The notes beneath the pieces were generated by a model. That model ran no database searches. It was not told where the DNA came from and saw only the letters and a program-made list of their open reading frames with translations. The translations under genes and the position numbers were made by a program. 64,000 bases of DNA from Thiotrichales bacterium 19S9-11 (GTDB lineage: Bacteria > Pseudomonadota > Gammaproteobacteria > Francisellales > Francisellaceae), in NCBI GenBank assembly GCA_021713395.1, contig JAKJJT010000005.1:1-64000 (forward strand). Reading direction: 5' to 3'. Positions 36,661 to 45,395 of the stretch are shown here, piece by piece. The stretch's first letter is position 1; the number at the start of each line of letters is the position of its first letter.

Positions 36661-37422
36661 GTGTTAAGTCTAATTTCACCTGCAAAATCACAAAATTTTA
36701 GTGATAAAGCACCTATTAGTGCTTATCAATTACCTCGCTTTGTCTCGGAGATCTATCAATTAGTTGATTTATTAAAAGAACTAGCACCAGATGAAATTGC
36801 ATCTTTAATGTCAATTAGTGATAAGCTAGCATCGGATGTCTATGGATATTATCAAAACTTTCATCAAAGTTTTACTAAAGAGAATGCAAAACAAGCAATC
36901 TTTACTTTTAGTGGTGATGTTTACCGAGGCTTAGATGCAAAAACATTAGATGAAGGTCAAGTTAACTTTGCTAATGAGCATGTATTGATGATTTCAGGAC
37001 TTTATGGCTTATTAAAGCCATTAGATTTCATTCAACCCTATCGTTTAGAAATGGGCTCAAAACTAGATATTGAAGGGCAAAGCTTATATCAATTTTGGTG
37101 TTTTAAGTTAACTAGTTACTTAAATGAATTATTAGAAACGCATGAAATACCAGCAGTGATTAATTTAGCCTCAAAAGAATACTCAAAAGCCTTTGATAAA
37201 AAGTCAGTGAAAGGCAAGTGGATTGATGTTGACTTTAAAGAGTATAAAAATGATCAATATAAAACGATTGGTATTTTTGCAAAGCGTGCACGTGGTTTAA
37301 TGGTTCGTTATATTGTAGATAATAAAATTGATCACCCAGATAAATTAATGAACTTTGATATTGAAGGATATCAATATAATGATGTGCTATCAAAGCCAAG
37401 CCATTTGATTTTTACTCGGTGA
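36661..37422 (+). CDS. yaaA: YaaA-family (DUF328) peroxide-stress protein
   Basis: 253 residues, starting at GTG 36661 after an AGGAA site. The family start LSLISPAKSQNF and the motifs FSGDVYRGLDA, ISGLYGLLKPLD and FAKRARGLMVRYI are all present. In E. coli YaaA lowers free iron during hydrogen-peroxide stress; the biochemical mechanism involves DNA binding through a helix-hairpin-helix-like fold. It is followed six bases later by rlmH, likely in one transcript. Confidence 0.9.
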   Translation: MLSLISPAKSQNFSDKAPISAYQLPRFVSEIYQLVDLLKELAPDEIASLMSISDKLASDVYGYYQNFHQSFTKENAKQAIFTFSGDVYRGLDAKTLDEGQVNFANEHVLMISGLYGLLKPLDFIQPYRLEMGSKLDIEGQSLYQFWCFKLTSYLNELLETHEIPAVINLASKEYSKAFDKKSVKGKWIDVDFKEYKNDQYKTIGIFAKRARGLMVRYIVDNKIDHPDKLMNFDIEGYQYNDVLSKPSHLIFTR

Positions 37423-37428
37423 TTACTG

Positions 37429-37899
37429 ATGCTTAAGATCAATTTAATTGCATTAGGTACTAAAATGCCACAATGGGTAGAAGCAGGGACTGATGAGTAC
37501 CTAAAGCGCTTGAAAGGTAATATTGCACTTAAGATTAAAGAATTACCAATTGCAAAGCGTACAAAAACAACCAATAAGTCTATTTGGTTATCTCAAGAAG
37601 CACAAAGTATCGATCAACAATTAGGCAATAATGACTATGTAATTGCGCTAGATAGCCAGGGGAAGTTGCATTCAACTGAATCTCTGTCGGATCGCCTTGC
37701 TGATTGGCAGAGCCTAGGTCAAGATATTTCAATTATTATTGGCGGGCCTGATGGGATTGATCAATCAATTAAAAACAAAGCAAGTGAAAGTATTTCACTA
37801 TCAAAAATGACATTCCCGCATCCACTGGTACGTATTGTTATTGTGGAACAGTTATATCGGGCGCTAAGTATACTAAAAGGGCATCCTTATCATAAATAA
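37429..37899 (+). CDS. rlmH: 23S rRNA (pseudouridine-1915 N3) methyltransferase
   Basis: A 156-residue SPOUT methyltransferase. The start KINLIALGTKMPQWVEAGTD, the SAM-binding knot IIIGGPDGI near residues 103-111 and the closing VRIVIVEQLYRALSILKGHPYHK are diagnostic. It modifies helix 69 of the large subunit. The final codons overlap the left arm of a putative terminator hairpin. Confidence 0.96.
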   Translation: MLKINLIALGTKMPQWVEAGTDEYLKRLKGNIALKIKELPIAKRTKTTNKSIWLSQEAQSIDQQLGNNDYVIALDSQGKLHSTESLSDRLADWQSLGQDISIIIGGPDGIDQSIKNKASESISLSKMTFPHPLVRIVIVEQLYRALSILKGHPYHK

Positions 37900-37915
37900 G
37901 CACGCCCTTTGATTG
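37876..37915. terminator. Bidirectional terminator-like hairpin between rlmH and rpmE
   Basis: AAAGGGC at 37876-37882 pairs with GCCCTTT at 37904-37910, with an inner CTTAT/ATAAG pair. The rightward transcript continues GATTGTTTAATTT, which is only moderately T-rich. The two genes converge here, so one hairpin could serve both. Confidence 0.5.
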
Positions 37916-37940
37916 TTTAATTTCTAATAAAAATAATTAA

Positions 37941-38204
37941 TTATTTATCAGATTCTTCTTTTGTTGCTTCTTCAGGTTTAGCAGCCGCTGTGTTTTTACG
38001 GCCAAAACTGCCAAAACGTTTCTTAAAGCTATCGACACGACCAGCCGTATCAACAATTTTTTGCTTACCAGTATAAAACGGGTGACATTTATCACAAACA
38101 TCAACGTGGAAGTCTTCACAACGAGTTGAACGTGTTTTAAATGAGTTGCCACAGCTACAAGTAATAGTTATTTCTTCATACTTAGGTTGAATATCTAGAT
38201 TCAT
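37941..38204 (-). CDS. rpmE: 50S ribosomal protein L31, zinc-binding type
   Basis: 87 residues. The cysteines of the zinc ribbon are present: [16 protein letters not shown] and [21 protein letters not shown], which is the standard L31 core. A C-terminal extension of about 20 residues rich in Ala, Lys and Glu follows the core. The four-cysteine form is the zinc-replete paralogue. A promoter candidate lies at 38288-38316. Confidence 0.95.
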   Translation of the reverse strand: MNLDIQPKYEEITITCSCGNSFKTRSTRCEDFHVDVCDKCHPFYTGKQKIVDTAGRVDSFKKRFGSFGRKNTAAAKPEEATKEESDK

Positions 38205-38287
38205 TCTGTTTTCCTCAATTTTAATTGCATCGCCACTTTAACGATTTAATCTTAAAGCACCATGCGGTTTTCTAAATTCTGCGAAGG

Positions 38288-38316
38288 ATTTTAGCGAAAT
38301 TATAGGTGATTAGCAA
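38288..38316 (-). promoter_or_regulatory. Sigma-70-like promoter for rpmE
   Basis: On the reverse strand TTGCTA, a 17-base spacer and TAAAAT give a good sigma-70 match, with a leader of about 75-80 bases to the L31 start. A second TATAAT lies inside the spacer but has no good upstream box. Confidence 0.5.
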
Positions 38317-38345
38317 GTTATTTGTTGAAATACATAGTGCTTTAG

Positions 38346-38388
38346 TTGACTGTCGCAAAAATAAGTATTATATAGTATACTGCTATAT
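38346..38388 (+). promoter_or_regulatory. Promoter and palindromic operator of the toxin-antitoxin pair
   Basis: TTGACT at 38346-38351, 17 bases, then TATATA at 38369-38374. An inverted repeat ATATAG-N7-CTATAT (38370-38388) covers the -10 box and start site, as expected for self-repression by the HTH antitoxin or the complex. Confidence 0.55.
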
Positions 38389-38411
38389 AAAGTAGTAGTT
38401 TTGGCAAATTT

Positions 38412-38732
38412 ATGACTTGGAATATAAGTTATGTTAGTACAGTTGAGCCATGGTTAAATAGTTTAACTGTTCATCAGCTAAAGTCAGTTGCAAAAGAAAT
38501 TAGATTACTAGAACTTTCTGGTCATAAATTGAGGCTGCCACATAGTAGATCTCTTGGAAATGGTTTATTTGAACTAAGAGAGAGAAAATTTGGTTATAGA
38601 ATTTATTATACTTTTGATAATGATAAAGTAATTATTCTTTTACATGCGGGAGATAAATCTAGTCAGAAGAAAGATATTGAAAGAGCGAGAGAGGCGTTGA
38701 AAAATTATAGAGGTGGATGGTATGAAGATTAA
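38412..38732 (+). CDS. RelE/HigB-like toxin (Gp49 family)
   Basis: A 106-residue small basic protein. The segment KEIRLLELSGHKLRLPHSRS, then LGNGLFELRERKFGYRIYYTF and the closing LLHAGDKSSQKKDIERAREA follow the pattern of phage Gp49-like/HigB toxins, ribosome-dependent mRNA endonucleases. The toxin gene precedes the antitoxin, the order of HigBA rather than RelBE, and overlaps it by 11 bases. Confidence 0.88.
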   Translation: MTWNISYVSTVEPWLNSLTVHQLKSVAKEIRLLELSGHKLRLPHSRSLGNGLFELRERKFGYRIYYTFDNDKVIILLHAGDKSSQKKDIERAREALKNYRGGWYED

Positions 38733-39024
38733 GAGTTTTAAAGAACATTTAGAATCAAGGCTTAATAAGCAAGATATTGCTGAGATTGAGTTTGCAGCAG
38801 AAATGGAGCTTAAGGCTATTCAGTCACTTAGAGATGATATTTCTAAAGCTGTGATTCAGTATATGTCAAAAAATGATGTTGGCTTTAATGACTTGGTACG
38901 TAAGCTTGGTAAAAGTCCTTCACAAGTATCTAAGATTATAAAAGGTGAAGCCAACTTAACCATTACGTCTATTGCGCAAATTTTTGCCATTATTGGTAAA
39001 ATGCCGCATATTGAGTGTGCTTAG
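38722..39024 (+). CDS. HigA-like Xre-family antitoxin
   Basis: About 100 residues with a C-terminal helix-turn-helix (FNDLVRKLGKSPSQVSKII, then EANLTITSIAQIFAIIG), the Xre pattern of HigA antitoxins. The N-terminal half is helical and probably contacts the toxin. ATG 38722 with AGGTGG five bases upstream is preferred over GTG 38713. The protein would neutralise the toxin and repress the shared promoter. Confidence 0.86.
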   Translation: MKIKSFKEHLESRLNKQDIAEIEFAAEMELKAIQSLRDDISKAVIQYMSKNDVGFNDLVRKLGKSPSQVSKIIKGEANLTITSIAQIFAIIGKMPHIECA

Positions 39025-39045
39025 GCAATAGAAAACAAAATAACC

Positions 39046-39121
39046 TGGCGCGCCCGGGTGGATTCGAACCACCGACCTTTGGTTCCGGAGACCAACGCTC
39101 TATCCCCTGAGCCACGGGCGC
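39046..39121 (-). tRNA. tRNA-Arg (anticodon CCG)
   Basis: The reverse strand folds into a complete cloverleaf: acceptor GCGCCCG/CGGGCGC, D-stem GCTC/GAGC, anticodon stem TTGGT/ACCAA with loop CTCCGGA (anticodon CCG), T-stem GGTGG/CCACC with TTCGAAT loop, discriminator G and an encoded CCA. It reads CGG codons. It lies directly next to the toxin-antitoxin pair. Confidence 0.97.
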
Positions 39122-39239
39122 TTAAAAGTCATAGTCTAAAGCATCGGATAAATTAACATATTTTTATCTTAAGACGAAGTCTTTTATTTTTAAGTATATG
39201 CTTTCAATCAGTTTTAGTTAGTTGACATCGCTTTAGATA

Positions 39240-40565
39240 ATGATTAGCCTAATCAGAATCTCTAAAGAATTAATTATGATAAAAAGTATGAGTTATCAAT
39301 ATCAAATAAAAGATAATCGATCATTATACCCTTGGTTTATCTGGTCACTGGGTGCAACATTTTTTTTCATTGAGTATTTTCTAAGAGTTGCCCCAAGTGT
39401 GATACATCAACAGCTAATGGCAGAGTTCAATATTGATGCATTTCTTTTGGGTGGTCTATCTGCAAGTTTTTACTATGCCTACATTTTGATGCAGTTGCCA
39501 GTTGGTGTCGTAACCGATCGTTTTGGCCCAAGGCGAATGCTTATTTTTAATTCAGCACTATGTGCTATTTCTTGCATTTTATTTGCATTTGCGCCAAATG
39601 TATGGGTAGCAATTGCTGCTCGTTTTCTAATGGGATTTTCAGCAGCTTTTGCATTTGTTGGGACATTAAAACTTTGTATTAATTGGTTTGATATTAAGAC
39701 ATTTGCACTTCTAGCAGGTTTAACGCAGGCTTCAGGTATGGTGGGAGCAGCAGTTGGGGATGCGCCAATGCGCTTATTATTTGATGTGCTAAGTTGGCGG
39801 GTATCAATGTTGGTGTTTGCCGGTATACTATTAGTGTTATCAGTTGTTATGTTTTTTAGCTTGAGAAATCACCCAAGAAGTGATTTTCAACAAGCAGAGG
39901 TACTAGCAGCTCGTCAAGCAAGTATTTTTGAGCATTTAAAGCGAACATTTAGTTATCCACAACTTTGGCTTAATTGTTTATTTATTGGCTTGTTATATGG
40001 ACCAACAGCAATGTTTGCTGAAAACTGGGGAGTTAGCTATACACAGGCATTTCATAACTTTAATACAGAAAAAGCAGCATTTTTGGTTGGTTTGATTTTT
40101 GTTGGGCTTGCCATTGGGTGTCCACTAGCAGGAGCTTTAGCTGATAGACTGAAAAGTCGAGTTAAAGTGATGCGCTATTCTGCTATTTGTTGCTTAATTA
40201 TGATGTTAGTAATTATTTATGTGCCGGCAATTCCATTTTGGCTTCTGGTTGTTTGTTACTTTGGCTATGGCATTTGTAATAGTGGGCTTGTGCCATCATA
40301 TACAGTATCTGCAGAATTAGTGCCAGGATCTCTATCTGCAACCGCTTTAGGGATAACCAACATGGCTTCTGTATTTATAGGTATGTTACTGGTTCACTTA
40401 GTTGGTTGGGGTTTAGAGTCTTTTTGGTTGGGTAAAGAAATAGATGGAGTGCCTGTTTATAGTGCTTTTGCATATCAGCAGTCACTAATTGTAATACCTT
40501 TTATGTTCATCGCTTGTATTATTTTAAGCTTTTTTATTAAAGAGACATTTAAAAAGCGAAGTTAA
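39240..40565 (+). CDS. MFS transporter, 12 helices
   Basis: 441 residues with about 12 hydrophobic segments. The start of the core (YPWFIWSLGATFFFIEYFLR) and the loop-2-3 motif GVVTDRFGPRRML are those of the major facilitator superfamily in the anion:cation symporter/NarK-like branch. Substrate unknown. The first ATG at 39240 has no clear ribosome binding site; ATG 39276, preceded by AAAGAA, is also possible. Confidence 0.85.
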   Translation: MISLIRISKELIMIKSMSYQYQIKDNRSLYPWFIWSLGATFFFIEYFLRVAPSVIHQQLMAEFNIDAFLLGGLSASFYYAYILMQLPVGVVTDRFGPRRMLIFNSALCAISCILFAFAPNVWVAIAARFLMGFSAAFAFVGTLKLCINWFDIKTFALLAGLTQASGMVGAAVGDAPMRLLFDVLSWRVSMLVFAGILLVLSVVMFFSLRNHPRSDFQQAEVLAARQASIFEHLKRTFSYPQLWLNCLFIGLLYGPTAMFAENWGVSYTQAFHNFNTEKAAFLVGLIFVGLAIGCPLAGALADRLKSRVKVMRYSAICCLIMMLVIIYVPAIPFWLLVVCYFGYGICNSGLVPSYTVSAELVPGSLSATALGITNMASVFIGMLLVHLVGWGLESFWLGKEIDGVPVYSAFAYQQSLIVIPFMFIACIILSFFIKETFKKRS

Positions 40566-40641
40566 ATTGAATTTATTGTTGGGTTGTTTTAGGGATATCT
40601 GTTAGTCTTTTTATATATTTAGAACATAAGAGTTAATTTCA

Positions 40642-42810
40642 ATGGAATTGCTGTTAGAAGGACTCAATGAGCCTCAAAAAGAGGCAGTTACATCAGAAAA
40701 TGAAAATATTTTAGTTTTAGCGGGAGCTGGTAGTGGTAAAACACGTGTATTAACTCAGCGTATTGCCTATTTATGTCAAAATGAGGGTGTTCTACCGTTA
40801 CAAATATTAGCCGTTACATTTACCAATAAAGCAGCAAATGAAATGCGTGGACGTATTGAACAACTGTTAAATATAAATTCTTTTGGTATGTGGATTGGTA
40901 CATTTCATGGAATTGCTCATCGTTTACTTAGACGTCATGGTGATCAAATTGGACTTGATGCTAAATTTAGAATTCTAGATCAAGATGAGCAATTACAGGT
41001 CATTAAACGTTTGATTAAAAACATGAATATAGACGATAGTTTTTATCCGCCAAAAACGATACAACAATTTATTAATACAAGAAAAGATGAGGGCTTAAGA
41101 GCATCAGCACTACAAAATGAAAAAAATGGACGCTATGATCATGAATTAGTTAGAATCTATTATGCTTATGAATTGCAATTAAAGGCAGATAGTGCTTTAG
41201 ATTTTGCAGACCTTTTGCTTTATGCTTATGAGTTATGGAAAATACCAAATGTTTTAGAGCATTATCAAAACCGTTTTCAAGCAATTTTGGTTGATGAATT
41301 TCAAGATACAAATGAAATACAGTATCGTTGGTTAAAAGCACTTACTCACCCACTAAACCATATGATGGTTGTTGGAGATGATGATCAGTCAATCTACGGT
41401 TGGCGTGGGGCAAAGGTTGAAAATATTTTAAAATTTAAAAGGGAATTTTCACCAGTTAAAGTAATTCGATTAGAGCAAAATTACCGATCAACACAAACGA
41501 TTTTAGATGTTGCTAACGGCATTATTGCGCATAATGACCAAAGGATGGGGAAAAGTTTATGGTCAGCAGGTGATAAAGGAGAAAAAGTAAAGCTCTATGA
41601 AGCATCAGATGAGCGAGATGAAGCTCGCTTTATTGCTAACAAAGTTGAAGATTTGATACAAAAAAGTAATGCATCACCATCAGGAATTGCAGTTTTATAT
41701 CGTTCAAATGCACAATCTCGAGTAATAGAAGAAACATTGTTACAAAAGCAAATACCTTATCGAATTTATGGTGGCCTACGTTTCTTTGAACGAGCAGAAA
41801 TAAAAGATGCATTAGCTTATCTTCGGTTGATTACTTTTCGAGGAGATAATGTTGCATTTGAGCGTATTATTAATACACCAACACGAGGTATTGGTTTAAG
41901 AACGCTTGATAAAATTAGAGATATTGCAAAAGTTAAGCAAATAAATTTATGGCAAGCAGCTGTTTTGTTAAGTGAAGATGAATCAACAGCAGCAAGGACA
42001 AGAAATAGCTTGACATTATTTGTTAAGCTAATTAATTATATGGATGAGCAGTTAACAGCGCAACCATCACTTAAAGAAAAAGTACGTTTTATTCTAGAGG
42101 CTTCAGGTTTAATTACGCTCTATAAAGAAGATAAAAAAGAAAGTGCGCGCCAGAAATTAGAAAATTTAGAAGAATTAGTTAATGCTGCAAGTGAATTTAT
42201 ACCAATGGTTTCAGTTGGTTTAGATGAAGATGATTTGTTGGATGAATTTTTAAGTTTTGCAGTTTTAGAGTCTGGCGAAGGCAGAGCAGATGAATTTAGT
42301 GATAGCGTTCAATTAATGACTTTGCACTCAGCAAAGGGTCTAGAGTTTCCTTATGTTTTTATTGTAGGGCTTGAAGAAGGTTTATTTCCAAGTGCAAGAT
42401 CTGCTGATGAAGATCGTTTAGCAGAGGAAAGGCGTTTGTGCTATGTTGGTATTACTAGAGCTATGCGTCAGTTAACTTTATCTTATGCGAGGATTAGGCA
42501 TCAATATGGTGATATTAACTATCAGAAAAAATCAAGATTTGTTAATGAGCTACCACAAGAATTAGTTGAAACAATACGCTTAAAAACACATAAACCACAT
42601 CAACAATTTGGTTTTGGTATGGTTAAATCTATTAATGCAGAAGATGATGCGTTTAAGCAAGGAGATCTTGTCAGTCATCATAAATTTGGTATAGGCGTGT
42701 TTGTTAAGTCTGAAGGCTCAGGTGAGCAAAAGCGCTATGTTATTGATTTTAAAGGTGGCTATGGCATTAAAGTTCTATTAGCAAAAATGATTGATTTGGA
42801 AAAAATTTGA
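40642..42810 (+). CDS. uvrD: DNA helicase II (UvrD)
   Basis: A superfamily-1 3'-5' helicase of 722 residues that acts in excision and mismatch repair. Motifs: Walker A GAGSGKT at 28-34, Ia AVTFTNKAANEM, II VDEFQDTN, III VGDDDQSIYGWRGA, IV LEQNYRST, V LMTLHSAKGLEF, VI RRLCYVGITRAM. A C-terminal Tudor-like domain (GDLVSHHKFGIGVFVK) matches the UvrD/PcrA RNA-polymerase-binding region. The length equals E. coli UvrD. Confidence 0.96.
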   Translation: MELLLEGLNEPQKEAVTSENENILVLAGAGSGKTRVLTQRIAYLCQNEGVLPLQILAVTFTNKAANEMRGRIEQLLNINSFGMWIGTFHGIAHRLLRRHGDQIGLDAKFRILDQDEQLQVIKRLIKNMNIDDSFYPPKTIQQFINTRKDEGLRASALQNEKNGRYDHELVRIYYAYELQLKADSALDFADLLLYAYELWKIPNVLEHYQNRFQAILVDEFQDTNEIQYRWLKALTHPLNHMMVVGDDDQSIYGWRGAKVENILKFKREFSPVKVIRLEQNYRSTQTILDVANGIIAHNDQRMGKSLWSAGDKGEKVKLYEASDERDEARFIANKVEDLIQKSNASPSGIAVLYRSNAQSRVIEETLLQKQIPYRIYGGLRFFERAEIKDALAYLRLITFRGDNVAFERIINTPTRGIGLRTLDKIRDIAKVKQINLWQAAVLLSEDESTAARTRNSLTLFVKLINYMDEQLTAQPSLKEKVRFILEASGLITLYKEDKKESARQKLENLEELVNAASEFIPMVSVGLDEDDLLDEFLSFAVLESGEGRADEFSDSVQLMTLHSAKGLEFPYVFIVGLEEGLFPSARSADEDRLAEERRLCYVGITRAMRQLTLSYARIRHQYGDINYQKKSRFVNELPQELVETIRLKTHKPHQQFGFGMVKSINAEDDAFKQGDLVSHHKFGIGVFVKSEGSGEQKRYVIDFKGGYGIKVLLAKMIDLEKI

Positions 42811-42828
42811 ATTCTAAATGGAGTTGTG

Positions 42829-43494
42829 ATGTCGAGTATTTTAGTTGTAGCTGGAACTGCTCATGATACGCAAATGGGCATATCACTATTATCAAAGTAT
42901 CATTATCAAAGTGTTGGCTGTCCTATCTCTGAAACCCCTTATGAGCAAACTCAGCTTCAATGTGCCCCAGAGGTATTGCTTAAAATAGTTATCGATAAAA
43001 TCAACCAAGTGACAAAAAAACATCAGCTTGCCTTGAGTACGGTGTTTCTTTATTGTAATTCACTCAGTGTTGCAATTGATATGCAACAATTAGAAAAAAT
43101 ATTGGCGCCAGCAACGATTTTGTCACCATTGGACGTCTATCAAGCTATAGGTGAAAAATATCGTCACATAGGTCTACTTTGTGCTAATTCACAGAGTGCT
43201 GGGCGAATTGAAGCTAAATTGTATGAGTTAAGCTCAACAATTGAATATATTAATGGATTAGGTTGCCTTGATCTTGTCGATGCTATTGAAATGCAAATAG
43301 CGCCAGAAGAATTAATTAAAAAGCATAGCTTATTGCAACAGGTAGAAATTTTTAAACAGAAAGGTGCTGAAGTAATTATCTTGGGTTGTACACACTTTGG
43401 TTATTTTGCTAATCAGTTAGATATGATTTGTCATAGCAAACAAGTAACGCTTGAAATTATAGACCCTGGAGTTGAAATGGTGAAATTACTTTAG
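42829..43494 (+). CDS. Aspartate/glutamate racemase-family protein
   Basis: About 221 residues. Two cysteine motifs with the spacing of cofactor-independent racemases are seen: FLYCNSLSVAID near 70-81 and ILGCTHFGYF near 185-194, the catalytic pair for opposite-face proton transfer. ATG 42829 with GGAG five bases before it is chosen over the overlapping GTG 42826. Whether it acts on aspartate, glutamate or another amino acid is not evident. It follows uvrD closely. Confidence 0.82.
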   Translation: MSSILVVAGTAHDTQMGISLLSKYHYQSVGCPISETPYEQTQLQCAPEVLLKIVIDKINQVTKKHQLALSTVFLYCNSLSVAIDMQQLEKILAPATILSPLDVYQAIGEKYRHIGLLCANSQSAGRIEAKLYELSSTIEYINGLGCLDLVDAIEMQIAPEELIKKHSLLQQVEIFKQKGAEVIILGCTHFGYFANQLDMICHSKQVTLEIIDPGVEMVKLL

Positions 43495-43600
43495 AGTTTG
43501 ATTATTTTAGTGATTTATCATTTTAGATATTTTTGGTGATATCAATTAAAATAGATATATAGATACGTATTTAAATAATAGCATATGATAATGGATTGAA

Positions 43601-45364
43601 ATGAGTGTAGGTGTTTCAAAAAAAATATTAAGAGCAAACCGTAGGCTATGCTTATATCATACGCCATTTGACTCTAGAAAAAAGACCTTGCTATTTATAC
43701 ATGGCTTAGGTGGGCAAGCAAGAGATTGGCATTACCAATGGCGACATTATGAGAATGATTATAACTTAATAAGTCTTGATTTATATGGCCATGGAAATAG
43801 TGGCTTTTCAAAAAATAAATACGACTATAGTTTATTTTCCTTTATTTTAGATTTTCAAGCACTAATTGACTCAAATAATTACCATCACATAACAGTTTTT
43901 TGTCATGGCTATGGCGCGCTAATTGGCTTGCACTTGGCATCCTTATACCCTGGAAAAATAACAAAATTAGCAATGTTGAATCCAGTTACATTGGAATATG
44001 ATCAACTATTGAAGTCAAAATGGTGGCATCATATGCCAGCAGTATTTATTCGTTTGCTTTTTCGCTTAGGCTTTTGGAATGGTATGTGGTATCGTCGTTT
44101 GCCAAAAAAAGATAAAAAAGCAGCTTTAGTTTTAAAATATGCTTTGCGAATGATTAGTTATACACCAAAAATAGCTTATCACGACATTAAACAAAATGTT
44201 CTATTACTATTAAGTAAACATCATCGTTTGATTACAAGTAAATTGGTTGCTAAGTACTATAATAAACGGTTTAAAAAAATTAGAGTTAAGTTTCTGGCTT
44301 CAGATAAATATATATTAATGAAGTATTATAGCCAGGTTAACTATTATTCTGACCAGCTTATTGAACACTTGAATACTTCGGCATTTCGCAATTTAGTTTT
44401 TGAGGGGGCTGGGATTCGAGGTATTGCTTATAGTGGTGTTGTTAGTGCCTTGGATGATTTGGGTATTATGACAAAAATACAGCGGGTTGTTGGTGTTTCA
44501 GCAGGAGCTATTTATGCAACTTTGGTAGCCTTAAATTATGATAAGCATGAGCTATATGATGTGGTTACATCACTTGATTTTAGAAAGTTTGTCGATGGTG
44601 GCAGTAGTTTTCTAAAAAACACAACAGGATTTTTATCTGATTATGGATGGTATCGAGGGGATAATTTTTATCAATGGATGGGAGAGCAAATAGCTTATAA
44701 GGCTAGTGGTAATGCAGATATTACATTTTTAGAATTACAGCAACTAGGTGGTTTGGATTTACATATTATTGCAACAAATATGTCCAAACATTGTGCTGAT
44801 GTGTTTTCAGTAGAGCTAACACCAGATATAAAAGTAAGGGATGCAATTAGGATGTCAATGAGTATCCCGCTTTACTATCGTGCAGTTAAACAAGGTTCAC
44901 CTGAAGGTGAGTGTGTTATGATTGATGGTGGTATGAGCTGGAATTATCCAGTTCATATATTTGATTACAAAAAGTATATAGACAACCCAATTAACGGCGA
45001 TAGTGGTTTATTTAAAGATGCAGGAGAAGAGTATTGTTTTAATCATGAAACATTAGGTTTTAGGCTTGAGCCTTTATTCCAGCTGCCAAACTATGAACAA
45101 CGAGATAAACAGTATAAAAAAATTAGAAATATTGTTGACTATGCTAGAGTTTTGATGGAATTTATTGCAGAAGTAAGTGTAAAAGGACATTTGCCAAAGC
45201 ATGATTGGAATCGTACTGTTTTTGTCGATACTTTAGATATACAAGCAATGGATTTTGGCATTACAGAAGCACAAGTCAAGGCGCTTATTCAGCAAGGAAA
45301 GTTAGGTGTTCAAAAACACTTTGCTTGGAGAATGAGCCAAGATGGGATAAGATTCCCTCAATAG
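43601..45364 (+). CDS. Alpha/beta-hydrolase-like domain fused to a patatin-like phospholipase
   Basis: 587 residues. Residues about 25-130 look like an alpha/beta-hydrolase (LLFIHGLGGQARDW; LDLYGHGNSGF), but the nucleophile elbow reads FCHGYGA, with Gly103 in place of the serine, so this half is probably not catalytic. Residues about 265-470 are patatin: oxyanion motif GAGIRG from 269, GVSAG with Ser300, and the aspartate dyad in IDGGM (Asp442). Patatin-like enzymes release fatty acids from phospholipids; some are secreted effectors. No signal peptide is seen. Confidence 0.85.
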   Translation: MSVGVSKKILRANRRLCLYHTPFDSRKKTLLFIHGLGGQARDWHYQWRHYENDYNLISLDLYGHGNSGFSKNKYDYSLFSFILDFQALIDSNNYHHITVFCHGYGALIGLHLASLYPGKITKLAMLNPVTLEYDQLLKSKWWHHMPAVFIRLLFRLGFWNGMWYRRLPKKDKKAALVLKYALRMISYTPKIAYHDIKQNVLLLLSKHHRLITSKLVAKYYNKRFKKIRVKFLASDKYILMKYYSQVNYYSDQLIEHLNTSAFRNLVFEGAGIRGIAYSGVVSALDDLGIMTKIQRVVGVSAGAIYATLVALNYDKHELYDVVTSLDFRKFVDGGSSFLKNTTGFLSDYGWYRGDNFYQWMGEQIAYKASGNADITFLELQQLGGLDLHIIATNMSKHCADVFSVELTPDIKVRDAIRMSMSIPLYYRAVKQGSPEGECVMIDGGMSWNYPVHIFDYKKYIDNPINGDSGLFKDAGEEYCFNHETLGFRLEPLFQLPNYEQRDKQYKKIRNIVDYARVLMEFIAEVSVKGHLPKHDWNRTVFVDTLDIQAMDFGITEAQVKALIQQGKLGVQKHFAWRMSQDGIRFPQ

Positions 45365-45395
45365 TAAATATAAATAGACTACATTAAGGGTTGTT

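Noticed and set aside
39171-39190. Short AAGAC-GAA-GTCTT hairpin followed by TTATTTTT as a terminator
   Set aside because: A five-base, AT-rich stem about 150 bases beyond the antitoxin stop; too weak to call.
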